From positions 620,001-684,000 of the forward strand of contig NZ_CP109178.1 in NCBI RefSeq assembly GCF_036248255.1: a stretch of 64,000 nucleotides of DNA, given 5' to 3'. Shown here piece after piece: positions 8,498 through 16,572 of this stretch (its first letter is position 1; the number at the start of each line of letters is the position of its first letter). The position numbers and the translations under genes were made by a program. The DNA comes from Streptomyces sp. NBC_01717. GTDB taxonomy: Bacteria > Actinomycetota > Actinomycetes > Streptomycetales > Streptomycetaceae. Below the pieces are notes generated by a model. That model was not told the origin of the DNA and did no database searches. It worked only from the letters and a program-made list of their open reading frames with translations.

Positions 8498-8911
8498 ATG
8501 GCCAAGTACTTGCTGCTGAAGCACTACCGCGGCGCCCCGGCTGCGGTCAACGACGTGCCGATGGACCAGTGGACGCCGGAGGAGATCTCGGCGCATGTGC
8601 AGTACATGAACGACTTCGCGGCCCAGCTGGAGAAGACAGGCGAGTTCGTCGACGGTCAGGCGCTCGCCCCCGAGGGAGCATGGGTCCGCTACGACGGCAA
8701 TGGCCGCGCGCCGGTCACCGACGGCCCGTTCGCCGAGACCAAGGACCTCATTGCCGGCTGGATGGTGATCGACGTCGACACCTACGAGCGCGCCGTCGAG
8801 CTGGCCGGGGAGCTGTCGGCCGCCCCCGGGGCGGGCGGGAAGCCGATCCACGAGTGGCTCGAGCTGCGCCCGTTCCTGGGCGTGCAGCCCACCATCACGG
8901 AGTGCCACTGA
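8498..8911 (+). CDS. YciI/DGPF-domain protein (ECF42-associated)
   Basis: 137 residues, starting MAKYLLLKHYRG. The motif VTDGPFAETKDLIAGW contains the DGPF signature that names this YCII-related family. These small dimeric alpha/beta proteins have no firmly known reaction. They are routinely encoded next to ECF sigma factors of group ECF42, where they are thought to be part of the regulon or signalling. Here the sigma factor starts two bases after the stop codon, so the two genes are translationally linked. GAGGAG lies 8 bases before the ATG. Confidence 0.9.
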   Translation: MAKYLLLKHYRGAPAAVNDVPMDQWTPEEISAHVQYMNDFAAQLEKTGEFVDGQALAPEGAWVRYDGNGRAPVTDGPFAETKDLIAGWMVIDVDTYERAVELAGELSAAPGAGGKPIHEWLELRPFLGVQPTITECH

Positions 8912-8912
8912 A

Positions 8913-10058
8913 GTGAACGAGGCCCTGCTCCGGAGCCTCACGCCGAGCGTGCTCGCCATCCTCGTCCGCCGCGGAGCCGACTTCGCGGCGGCCGAGGACG
9001 CCGTACAGGACGCGCTGGTCGAGGCGGTCCGCGTCTGGCCGGCCGACCTCCCGCGGGACCCGAAGGGCTGGCTGGTCACCGTGGCCTGGCGCCGATTCCT
9101 CGACGCCACCCGGGCGGACACAGCCCGCCGCCGGCGTGAGGACGTCGTCGACGAGGAGCCGGCGCCCGGGCCCGCGCCCACGGTCGACGACACGCTCCAG
9201 CTCTACTTCCTGTGCGCCCATCCGTCGCTGACGCCGTCGTCCGCCGTCGCGCTCACGCTTCGCGCCGTCGGCGGGCTGACCACCCGACAGATCGCCCAGG
9301 CCTACCTGGTGCCCGAGGCGACCATGGCGCAACGCATCAGCCGGGCCAAGCGCACCGTCTCCGGCGTGCGGTTCGACCAGCCCGGCGAAGTCGCCACCGT
9401 GCTGCGCGTCCTCTACTTGGTCTTCAACGAGGGCTACTCGGGCGACGTCGACCTCGCCGCCGAAGCCATCCGGCTCACCCGACAGCTCGCGGCCGCGATC
9501 GACCACCCCGAGGTCGCGGGGCTGCTCGCCCTCATGCTGCTCCACCACGCCAGGCGCGCCGCCCGGACCGCGCCCGACGGCAGCCTGGTGCCGCTCGCCG
9601 AGCAGGACCGCGGCCAGTGGGACACCGAGTCGATCGCAGAGGGCGTCGAGATCCTGCAGGCAGCCCTCGCCCGTGACCGGCTGGGCGAGTTCCAGGCCCA
9701 GGCCGCGATCGCGGCACTCCACGCCGACGCGCCCACTGCCGAGGAAACTGACTGGGTGCAGATCGTCGAGTGGTACGACGAACTCGCGCGCCTGACCGAC
9801 AGCCCGATCGTCCGGCTCAACCGCGCCGTGGCCGTCGGCGAGGCCGACGGACCGCGCGCCGGCCTGGCGGCGCTCGTGGCGCTGGACGACTCACTGCCCC
9901 GCCATGCCGCGGTGGCGGCGTACCTCCACGAGCGCGACGGCGACCTGGCGACGGCGGCACGGCTGTACGCCGAGGCGGCCCGAAAGGCACCCAACCTCGC
10001 CGAGCGCGACCACCTGACGCGCCAGGCCGCCCGGCTCAACGCCCGCGGGTGTCGCTGA
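8913..10058 (+). CDS. ECF42-type RNA polymerase sigma factor with C-terminal helical (TPR-like) extension
   Basis: 381 residues, much longer than a simple ECF sigma factor. Sigma region 2 is at about residues 10-70 (AAAEDAVQDALVEAVRVWPA, then PKGWLVTVAWRRFLDATR). Region 4 is at about 105-150 (LTTRQIAQAYLVPEATMAQR). The remaining 230 residues form the DUF6596/TPR-like extension (VLRVLYLVFNEGYSG, LLALMLLHHARRAAR) typical of ECF42. No anti-sigma factor is present. In ECF42 the C-terminal extension is required for activity in studied cases. The GTG at 8913 is two bases after the DGPF gene. Likely target: its own operon and similar DGPF genes. Confidence 0.92.
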   Translation: MNEALLRSLTPSVLAILVRRGADFAAAEDAVQDALVEAVRVWPADLPRDPKGWLVTVAWRRFLDATRADTARRRREDVVDEEPAPGPAPTVDDTLQLYFLCAHPSLTPSSAVALTLRAVGGLTTRQIAQAYLVPEATMAQRISRAKRTVSGVRFDQPGEVATVLRVLYLVFNEGYSGDVDLAAEAIRLTRQLAAAIDHPEVAGLLALMLLHHARRAARTAPDGSLVPLAEQDRGQWDTESIAEGVEILQAALARDRLGEFQAQAAIAALHADAPTAEETDWVQIVEWYDELARLTDSPIVRLNRAVAVGEADGPRAGLAALVALDDSLPRHAAVAAYLHERDGDLATAARLYAEAARKAPNLAERDHLTRQAARLNARGCR

Positions 10059-10264
10059 CAGGTCGCGCTCGGACCTTCTCGCGGCACTGGGCGCGGCCCG
10101 ATGCCCGACCGCCAACCATGCACGAGATCGTTCAGGCTGTTCCGTAACTGCGGAACGAACCCGAAAAGCGTCTCGACGCTCCTCTGACCAATCGCTGCCA
10201 CGCTCCCCTGGCCTGCACCGAACTTCCAGTCAATGATCTGGTGAGCTCCGCTGGGGGACGATGC

Positions 10265-11344
10265 CTACGGCGTGCCGGGAAGCCGGACCGTGACGAGGAG
10301 ACCGCCGGTCGGGCGGGGGGCGAGGTCGAGGGTCCCGTCGTGGGCGCGGACGATGCTGTGCACGATGGCCAGGCCGAGGCCGACGCCGGCGTGCTCGTCG
10401 GTGCGTACGCGTTCCGTTCCGCGCTGGAAGGGTTCGGTGAGGGTCGGTACCAGTTCCGGTGGGAGCCGACGGCCCGTGTTCTCGACCCGCAGCACGCTCG
10501 TGTCGCCGTGCGCCTCGGTGTGGACCGTCACGGTGCCGCCGGCGGGGAGGTTATGGACGACGGCGTTCTGGACGAGGTTCGTCACCATCCGCAGCAGGAG
10601 CTCCGCGGAGCCGCTGGTCCAAGCCGCTCCGCCGGTGACGTCGAGTGTGATCCGGCGCTGTTCGGCGAGAGGAAGCAGCGTTTCGGCGGCTTCTTCGGCG
10701 ATGAGAGAGAGGTCGACCCTCTCGCGGGTGAAGTTTCCGCGCTCGCCGCGGCTGAGCAGCAGGAGGGCCTCGGTGAGGTCGATCGCCCGCGTATTGACAG
10801 CGTGCAGGCGTTCGATGAGTTCGCCCCGGTCCCGCGTGGGGTCCTTGCGGGCGACGTCGAGGAGCGTCCGCGAGATCGCCAGCGGGGTGCGCAGTTCGTG
10901 GGAGGCGTTCGCGGCGAACCTCTGCTGCTCGGCGACGTGGGACTCGAGTTGTTCGAGCATCAAGTCGAACGCGTCGGAGAGTTCACGGAATTCGTCCTGG
11001 CGGCCCTTCATGCGGATCCGGTGGGACAGCGACCCGTTCCCGGCCATCCGTGCCGCTTCCCTGATCTGTGTGAGTGGTGCGAGCATCCGGCCGGCGAGGA
11101 TCCATCCCCCCAGGAGGCCGAACACCAGCAGGAAGACCATCGCCACGGCCGCGGCGGGGGCGAAGGTGTGCACAAGGAGGTAGCGGTTGGGCGAGATCCC
11201 GAGAAGGCCCTTGGGGCTGTCGGGTACGTAGCGCAGCAGGAACACCCACACCACGGCCAGCAGGAGAGCGCCGGCGACGGCGAGGAATCCGGCATAGCTG
11301 AGGGTGAGTTTCAGTCGGGCGCTGAGCCCTGGGCGTCTATGCAT
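10265..11344 (-). CDS. Two-component sensor histidine kinase
   Basis: 359 residues. Two transmembrane helices (about 12-35 LTLSYAGFLAVAGALLLAVVW and 60-85) flank a short extracellular loop. A HAMP domain follows (GRMLAPLTQIREAARM), then the HisKA box NASHELRTPLAISRTLLDVA with the phospho-accepting His, and a HATPase domain (NLVQNAVVHN, VGLGLAIVHSIV). The first bases overlap the end of the response regulator gene by 8, so the two are translationally coupled. The pair resembles the CutS/CutR systems of Streptomyces, though I assign that only tentatively. The signal is unknown; the short sensor loop suggests envelope sensing. Confidence 0.92.
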   Translation of the reverse strand: MHRRPGLSARLKLTLSYAGFLAVAGALLLAVVWVFLLRYVPDSPKGLLGISPNRYLLVHTFAPAAAVAMVFLLVFGLLGGWILAGRMLAPLTQIREAARMAGNGSLSHRIRMKGRQDEFRELSDAFDLMLEQLESHVAEQQRFAANASHELRTPLAISRTLLDVARKDPTRDRGELIERLHAVNTRAIDLTEALLLLSRGERGNFTRERVDLSLIAEEAAETLLPLAEQRRITLDVTGGAAWTSGSAELLLRMVTNLVQNAVVHNLPAGGTVTVHTEAHGDTSVLRVENTGRRLPPELVPTLTEPFQRGTERVRTDEHAGVGLGLAIVHSIVRAHDGTLDLAPRPTGGLLVTVRLPGTP

Positions 11345-12053
11345 GCGTACTGCCGGGGCCGGTGGTGCCCTTGCCGGAGGCAGTGGTGTCCATACGGGTG
11401 TCGATCCGGTAGCCGACGCCGGGCACCGTGGCGATGATCCATGGTTCGCCGAGCCGTTTGCGCAGTGCGGAGACGGTGATGCGCACGGCGTTGGTGAGGG
11501 GGTCGGCGTTCTCGTCCCAGGCCCGTTCCAGCAGCTCCTCGGCGCTGACGACCCCGCCCTCGGCGGCGACGAGGACTTCCAGCACGGCGAACTGTTTGCG
11601 GGTCAGCGCGACGTAGCGTCCGTCGCGGAAGACCTCCCGGCGGAAGGGGTCGAGCCGCAGGCCCGCGATCTCGCGGACCGGGGGCCGGGCGTACGCGCGT
11701 CTGCGGTCGAGCGCCCTCAGCCGCAGGACGAGCTCCCGCAGCTCGAACGGTTTGGTGAGGTAGTCGTCGGCGCCGAGTTCGAACCCGGAAGCCTTGTCGT
11801 CGATCCGGTCGGCAGCGGTGAGCATGAGGATCGGGATGCCGCTGCCGGAGGCGACGATGCGACGGGCCACCTCGTCGCCGGAGGGGCCGGGGATGTCGCG
11901 GTCGAGGACCGCGAGGTCGTAGGAGTTGACGCTGAGCAGTTCCAGGGCGGAGTCGCCGTCGCCTGCGATGTCGGCGGCGATCGCCTCCAGCCGCAGGCCG
12001 TCACGGACGGCTTCGGCAAGGTAGGGCTCGTCCTCCACGATCAGTACGCGCAT
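11337..12053 (-). CDS. OmpR/PhoB-family response regulator
   Basis: 238 residues. The receiver domain has MRVLIVEDEPYLAEAVRDGL, the acceptor Asp in LAVLDRDIPGP (about residue 51), and the conserved Lys in YLTKPFEL. The C-terminal winged helix has LTRKQFAVLEVLVAAEGGVV and NAVRITVSALRKRLG. It is phosphorylated by the kinase encoded just downstream. The ATG at 12053 is chosen because the receiver strand starts immediately; a much longer open frame upstream runs through unrelated sequence. It closely resembles CutR-type regulators as I recall them. VanZ lies 68 bases upstream on the same strand and is the likely first gene of this operon. Confidence 0.93.
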   Translation of the reverse strand: MRVLIVEDEPYLAEAVRDGLRLEAIAADIAGDGDSALELLSVNSYDLAVLDRDIPGPSGDEVARRIVASGSGIPILMLTAADRIDDKASGFELGADDYLTKPFELRELVLRLRALDRRRAYARPPVREIAGLRLDPFRREVFRDGRYVALTRKQFAVLEVLVAAEGGVVSAEELLERAWDENADPLTNAVRITVSALRKRLGEPWIIATVPGVGYRIDTRMDTTASGKGTTGPGSTHA

Positions 12054-12121
12054 GTCTGAAGCGTAAGCAGCACAACATATCGCCGACGTATGCGAGGACG
12101 TGTGCACACCGGACACCCGAC

Positions 12122-12829
12122 TCAGCCTGCCGGTGCCAGCGCGGGGCGAGGCTGGTCCGACGGCGTTTCCGTCGCAGTACGCCACCACCAGCGGCGCGAC
12201 GCCAGCGCGGCCAGCACGGCGCCGGCGGTGTTGACCAGTACGTCGTCCACGGAGGACACCCGGTCCAGACGCAGGACGTACTGTGCGGTTTCGACCAGGA
12301 CCGAGCAGCCCGCCCCGAGCGCCAGGATCCGCGGCACGGACGCCAGCGCCGCGAACCGCATCGGGGCGAAGAACCCCAGCGCCGCGAAGACCAGCAGGTT
12401 GCCGACGATCCCGAGCGGCCCCATCGTGAGCAGGTCCCGCAGCGGTACCAGGCTCACCCGGCCGGGGACGGTGCCGGCCCCGGCGCCCGGCATCATGGTC
12501 AGCCATAGGAACGGCACCGTCCCGTGGACCATGCCCACCTCGGCCAGCGACGTCCGCCATGCCGATGTGCCGTCGGCGGCGCGTCGACGGCGCGCCAGAA
12601 CCCACACCACCAGCGCGGCCAACGGCAGCGCGACCAACGTGATGAGCACCACACCGTTGAACGTATCGAAGCAGCCGTGCCACCGCCCGGCCATGCACAT
12701 CGGAGCGGACATCATGAGCGGCCGCCGCACGACGAACGCGCCGCTCGCCACGCCGAGGATCGCCAGGCTGAGGAGCACGATCCTGCGCCTGCGGCGGGGT
12801 GGTGCTGACAGGGATGCGTCGTGGTTCAT
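12122..12829 (-). CDS. VanZ family membrane protein
   Basis: 235 residues with five or more hydrophobic segments. The VanZ-type core (TMGPLGIVGNLLVFAALGFF, then GAGCSVLVETAQYVL, VSSVDDVLVNTAGAVLA) carries the conserved Asn, Glu and Asp residues of the family. VanZ in enterococci gives low-level teicoplanin resistance; actinomycete homologues are mostly uncharacterised and may act on the cell wall. The ATG at 12829 follows a G-rich site, and an upstream ATG at 12865 has less support. It precedes the response regulator and kinase genes on the same strand, which suggests an envelope-related role for the operon. Confidence 0.85.
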   Translation of the reverse strand: MNHDASLSAPPRRRRRIVLLSLAILGVASGAFVVRRPLMMSAPMCMAGRWHGCFDTFNGVVLITLVALPLAALVVWVLARRRRAADGTSAWRTSLAEVGMVHGTVPFLWLTMMPGAGAGTVPGRVSLVPLRDLLTMGPLGIVGNLLVFAALGFFAPMRFAALASVPRILALGAGCSVLVETAQYVLRLDRVSSVDDVLVNTAGAVLAALASRRWWWRTATETPSDQPRPALAPAG

Positions 12830-13168
12830 GCCCCCATTGGAGACGGCGGGCCGTTGCAGTGGCATATGCGATTTTCGATACGCCCGCGATACATGGAATC
12901 CCCGGCAGCAAGGAACTGGCCCAAGCCGGCGGTGAGATGGTCCCGCCGCTGATGATCGCGCCGGCCCAACTACTGCTCAAGACACCGAAATCTTCTCCGG
13001 ATTCAACCAACCGGTCATGGCCCAGGAGTTGCCTCCAGCGACCGCTCGTCGGGCACCGGCACGCGGGTGCGCGATGGGAAGTGATGACACAGCCGAAGCA
13101 TGAGAAAATATAGGCGAAGGCCTAGCGCGCTGATGGGACAGTCCAGTTCACCCCTAGCCTTTGGGCTG
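12830..13168. other. Intergenic region between divergent VanZ and secreted-protein genes
   Basis: About 340 bases, likely containing the promoters of both flanking genes. No recognisable gene is seen. It is locally less GC-rich around 13095-13130 (ATGAGAAAATATAGGCG), consistent with a promoter region, but I cannot assign -35/-10 boxes with confidence. Confidence 0.4.
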
Positions 13169-13498
13169 ATGAACATGAAGAAGACAACCTTGCGGACCAT
13201 CACTGTCGCAGCGGCAGCCTCCTTGTGCTTGGAGGCCGGCATATTGGGCACATCAGCGAGTGCCTCCGTTGCCTCACCGCAGATTTCCCAGGTCGCGCCG
13301 TCGGCACTCCAGTGCTATACGACCATGAGTGATCCGAACGCGATCGTGTGCTACCGGGTATCGAAGCGGGTTGTGAACAGGGGTGGCCAGATCGAGTTCT
13401 TTCCCTTCCTCATTCAGGTGCCCACTCCTTCGAATCCCCCACCCGCGATCGTCGTGAACGCTTTGCCGCCACCACCGCCCTATCTTGGGGACATGTAA
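13169..13498 (+). CDS. Small secreted protein, function unknown
   Basis: 109 residues. The N-terminus MNMKKTTLRTITVAAAASLC followed by LEAGILGTSASASVA is a Sec signal peptide with cleavage expected near SASA. The mature part is about 75 residues with two Cys (CYTTMSDPNAIVCYRVSK), which could form one disulfide, and a proline-rich tail (PTPSNPPPAI, LPPPPPYLG). I do not recognise the family. The start at ATG 13169 or 13175 is set by the signal peptide, although no good ribosome binding site is seen. Its end is 10 bases from the convergent iron-protein gene. Confidence 0.6.
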   Translation: MNMKKTTLRTITVAAAASLCLEAGILGTSASASVASPQISQVAPSALQCYTTMSDPNAIVCYRVSKRVVNRGGQIEFFPFLIQVPTPSNPPPAIVVNALPPPPPYLGDM

Positions 13499-13508
13499 CC
13501 CCGGCGGT

Positions 13509-14504
13509 CTACTCTCCGCCAGTGTCGAGCAGCGGCACGCGGAGTGAGGACCCGCCGTCCCGCCAGGCGCCGAGCAACTGCTCCCCGAACCGGTCTTCCA
13601 ACCATCCGGTGGCCGCAATGCCGAACGCGACATCTGGTGCCAGACCCGGCTCCGCCTGGAGCAGACCGGCGACGACCTCATGCCGCATGAGTTGCTCATG
13701 CACGGCGTCGGCCTCGACATGCTCCGTATAGAAGTGGACCGCCGCAGGCCCGGCACCGGCTCGCTTCAATGCCTCCGCGAGGCGCCTCGACCCCGGGGAG
13801 GAGGTGATCTCCACCGAGGCGAAGTGACCGACCAGCGCACCACGGTGTGAGCGGTGGAGCCCGAAGAGCGACATGAGGTTGACGGTCGCGAGCATCTGCC
13901 CCGATCCGGCGTCGAGGTAGCGCCCGTACGAGGTGTCCAGGTGGAGGTCGGCCATCAGATCGGCGAAGAGCTTCGAGTGGATCCGTTCCGCCCGTCCCGC
14001 TCCGAATTCGTCGTACTCCACAGCTACCATTCCCGCCTTGGCCCGACCAGTCAGGCGTGGAATCACCCACACATGCGGATCGGCCTCCTTCAAGTGGTAC
14101 AACGAGCGTTGGGCGGCGTACTCGCGCAGATGCCACAGCTCGCCCTCGTCCCGCAGGAAGTACGACACACCTTCGGCGTCCACCGGCTCGAGCAGGGCTT
14201 CGTCCAGTGCGCTGCCGACATCCTCGGCAACCGGCACGTCAGCGCGCAGAGCCACCAGAAATCCCCGCTCCAGCGCGGCACGCACCCTGAGCAGTTCCGG
14301 ATCCCACTCCCAGGCGCCGTCCACCCCGTCGAAGCCGCGGTAGTGCAACTCGTAACAGAGATACAGGGCCAGCTGAAGATCGTCGCCGTACGGGTCGGCG
14401 CTCCCCACCAGGGACGTGTCTGGCAGCATTCGCCGACCCGGTTCCCGGCCGAGCGCCTCGATCAAAGCCGTAGACACCTCTCCTCGGGCTTCCGGCAGCT
14501 TCAT
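13509..14504 (-). CDS. Iron-containing redox enzyme family protein (heme-oxygenase-like fold)
   Basis: 331 residues. The sequence matches the heme-oxygenase-like di-iron family annotated as iron-containing redox enzymes: LALYLCYELHYRGF early, then ERIHSKLFADLMADLHLD, HRGALVGHFASVEITSSPGS and VHFYTEHVEADAVHEQLM. The Glu/His-rich helices supply metal ligands (ELHY, EYDEFG, H and E of HVEAD). Relatives carry out oxidative C-C or C-N chemistry on amino acids or fatty acids; the substrate here is unknown. The ATG at 14504 follows GGAAGGGAAG. The start overlaps the stop of the broken VOC gene (ATGA), so it was translationally coupled to that gene. Confidence 0.85.
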   Translation of the reverse strand: MKLPEARGEVSTALIEALGREPGRRMLPDTSLVGSADPYGDDLQLALYLCYELHYRGFDGVDGAWEWDPELLRVRAALERGFLVALRADVPVAEDVGSALDEALLEPVDAEGVSYFLRDEGELWHLREYAAQRSLYHLKEADPHVWVIPRLTGRAKAGMVAVEYDEFGAGRAERIHSKLFADLMADLHLDTSYGRYLDAGSGQMLATVNLMSLFGLHRSHRGALVGHFASVEITSSPGSRRLAEALKRAGAGPAAVHFYTEHVEADAVHEQLMRHEVVAGLLQAEPGLAPDVAFGIAATGWLEDRFGEQLLGAWRDGGSSLRVPLLDTGGE

Positions 14505-14929
14505 GGCGCTTCCCTTCCTCGACCCGTCGGCTCGTTCCGTGGGAACACCGCGAAGGAGAAGGAGTGCCCGGCGGGGTCGGCGTAGAAGCGCACGCCGCGT
14601 GGCCCACAGCTGTCCTTGGTGACTGTCGGCATCGCGCCGAGCTGATCGCCTCGCGTTCCGCCTCGTCCAAATCACCGTACGCAACGAGTATCCGAAGATG
14701 GGCCTGATGGGCGTTCTCCGGCCGCGGCCAGCTGGAAGGTGCGTAGCCGTGATCCCTGCGGATCGCCAGGTGTACGCCCCTGTGGCCGGCCAATTCCACA
14801 CAATCAGGATCGCTCATCACGTGGATTTCCGCATCGAGGAATGCGGCGTAACTCCGCAAGGTCTTCGGGCTCCGCACATTCGAGAACGATGACACTTGCG
14901 TCCACTGATCCGGTCGGCACAGTGATCAC
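14501..14929 (-). pseudogene. VOC (glyoxalase-like) family protein, broken by two frameshifts
   Basis: Three frames together read as one VOC protein of about 140 residues. The N-terminal part ASVIVLECAEPEDLAE comes from a GTG at 14929. A shift near 14850 gives YAAFLDAEIHVMSDPDCVEL and HAHLRILVAYGDLDEAERE-like sequence (here NAHQAHLRILVAYGDLDEAE). A second shift near 14645 gives LGAMPTVTKDSCGPRGVRFY and ADPAGHSFSFAVFP. The order and content match a glyoxalase/bleomycin-resistance-like VOC protein. The stop overlaps the start of the downstream iron-protein gene. Sequencing error at both sites is possible but would need two independent indels. Confidence 0.75.
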
Positions 14930-15321
14930 CAGCTCGTTCAGGCCACCCACGGATCCGCCAGCGTTCTGGCGTTCCCAGGTGCGGCGTGACACTGCCCGGC
15001 ACGGAAGGCACCAGCAGTAGCAGGCATCGCCTTGCGGCGGCGGCCGGACACTCGGCGGCCGTGACCCATATGGCGGCCCGTAGAGACACGAATACCTAGT
15101 GGCGCCACCCACGACTACGGCACGGCCCATGCCCGCCCGGACGTCCCGTCACACAGCGGGATCAGCCTGTTTTGCAGCTCGCCCAAAGGTGTCTCACGGG
15201 CCGCTCGGGATGCGCGGGCCAGGACGCCCATCAACCCTGGATATGGCGGAGCAATGCCGCTCGTGGCGGCCCCCTGCGCAGACGCCGATCGGCTGCCTGC
15301 CCATGAAAAGGTGACGCACCC
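14930..15321. other. Intergenic region upstream of the acid/lysine-rich gene
   Basis: About 390 bases between the divergent VOC pseudogene and the + strand gene at 15322. Nothing recognisable as a gene is seen. It should carry promoters for both directions. Confidence 0.4.
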
Positions 15322-16566
15322 ATGAATGACACAAACAAGATCTTGCTCGCCGCAGCCCTGGCCGGCGGCTATGTGCTGGGCCGTACGAAGAAGGGCCGGT
15401 TCGCTCTTACGGCGGCGTCCTATATTGCCGGGCGTCAATTCGGGCTGGAACCGCGACAGCTCGTGACTCAAGGGATCCGCAAGCTCGGAGAGATCCCACA
15501 GGTTGCGGATCTGGGTGAGCAGCTGCGTGGGGAGGTCATGAACGCGGGCCGGGAGGCAGTCACCGCCGCTGCCAACCGTCGCCTGACGACCCTCGCCGAT
15601 TCACTCCGGGAACGTACCCTCCAGCTCGAAAGCGGCGGGGAAGAACCGGAAGAGGGGGAGGAAGAAGAGGAAGAGGGCGAGGAGGAGTACGCCCGCGACG
15701 AGGCCGAGGAGCCGGAAGAGGAATACGAAGAGGAAGAGGAACCCGAAGAGGAATACGAGGAGGGCGAGTACGAGGAGGAAGAGGAGCCCGAAGAAGAAGG
15801 CGAGGAAGGGGAGCCCGAAGAAGAAGAAGAGGAGGAGGAACCGGAGGAAGAGGCGGAGGAACCGGAGCTCGAAGAAGAGGAACCGGAAGAAGAGGAACCG
15901 GAGGAAGAGCCCGAGGAGCGGCCACGCCGTCGCAGTCCCCGAACTGCTACGAAAGCGGCGCCGAGTAAGCGTACGCCCAGCAAGCCGGCCGCTGGCCGGC
16001 GTGACGCGACAAAGCGGGCAGCCCCCGCGAAGAAAGGGGCGGAAAAGCCGGCCGCGAAGAAGGCTGCCCCAAAGAAGGCAGCCGCGAAGAAGAAGACAGC
16101 ACCCGGCAAGAAGACCGCCGCCAAGAAGACGGCCCCTGCTAGGAAGGCTGCCGCGAAGAAGGCGGCGCCCGGCAAGAAGACCGGCGCGAAGAAGACGACA
16201 CCTGCTAAGAAGACTGCCGCGAAGAAGACGACACCCGGCAAGAAGACCGGCGCGAAGAAGACGACACCTGCTAAGAAGACTGCCGCGAAGAAGACGACAC
16301 CCGGCAAGAAGACCGGCGCGAAGAAGACGACACCTGCTAAGAAGACTGCCGCGAAGAAGACGGCTACCAAGAAGACCGCGACCCAGAAGGCCACCGCGAA
16401 GAGGCCAGGGAAAAAGACCGCCGCCCAACCTGCGAAGAAATCTGCCGCGAAGAAGACAGCACCCGGCAAGAAGACTGCCGCACGGAAGAAGGCCGCTCCC
16501 GCTGCGAAGAAGACCGCCCGGAAGAGCGCCAAGAAGACATCATCGCGCGTCGAGCGCCGGAGGTAA
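15322..16566 (+). CDS. Acid/lysine-rich low-complexity protein, candidate GvpY of the gas vesicle locus
   Basis: 414 residues in three parts. Residues 1-105 are ordinary (MNDTNKILLAAALAGGYVLG, GRQFGLEPRQLVTQGIRKLG). Residues about 108-200 are almost all Glu with some Pro, Tyr and Gly. Residues about 205-414 are Lys/Ala/Pro/Thr-rich (KKTAAKKTTPGKKTG repeats), like histone H1 tails. Proteins of this kind are often mislabelled DNA primase and lie in Streptomyces gas vesicle clusters between gvpG and gvpJ. Here the gene is on the opposite strand about 4 kb away, followed 6 bases later by the SRPBCC gene. A perfect 66-base tandem repeat lies in the basic part. Function is unknown; the GvpY label is from context. 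Confidence 0.8.
   Translation: MNDTNKILLAAALAGGYVLGRTKKGRFALTAASYIAGRQFGLEPRQLVTQGIRKLGEIPQVADLGEQLRGEVMNAGREAVTAAANRRLTTLADSLRERTLQLESGGEEPEEGEEEEEEGEEEYARDEAEEPEEEYEEEEEPEEEYEEGEYEEEEEPEEEGEEGEPEEEEEEEEPEEEAEEPELEEEEPEEEEPEEEPEERPRRRSPRTATKAAPSKRTPSKPAAGRRDATKRAAPAKKGAEKPAAKKAAPKKAAAKKKTAPGKKTAAKKTAPARKAAAKKAAPGKKTGAKKTTPAKKTAAKKTTPGKKTGAKKTTPAKKTAAKKTTPGKKTGAKKTTPAKKTAAKKTATKKTATQKATAKRPGKKTAAQPAKKSAAKKTAPGKKTAARKKAAPAAKKTARKSAKKTSSRVERRR
16189..16362 (+). repeat. 66-bp in-frame tandem repeat in the lysine-rich tail
   Basis: Two complete identical 66-base units (16189-16254 and 16255-16320) and a third partial unit to 16362 encode KKTTPAKKTAAKKTTPGKKT-type repeats. The perfect identity implies recent slippage or recombination, so repeat number probably varies between strains. 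Confidence 0.9.
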
Positions 16567-16572
16567 CCGGTC

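Noticed and set aside
11337..13010. Upstream extension of the response regulator frame to 557 residues
   Set aside because: The added part overlaps VanZ in another frame and lacks any domain; the receiver domain begins exactly at the ATG at 12053.
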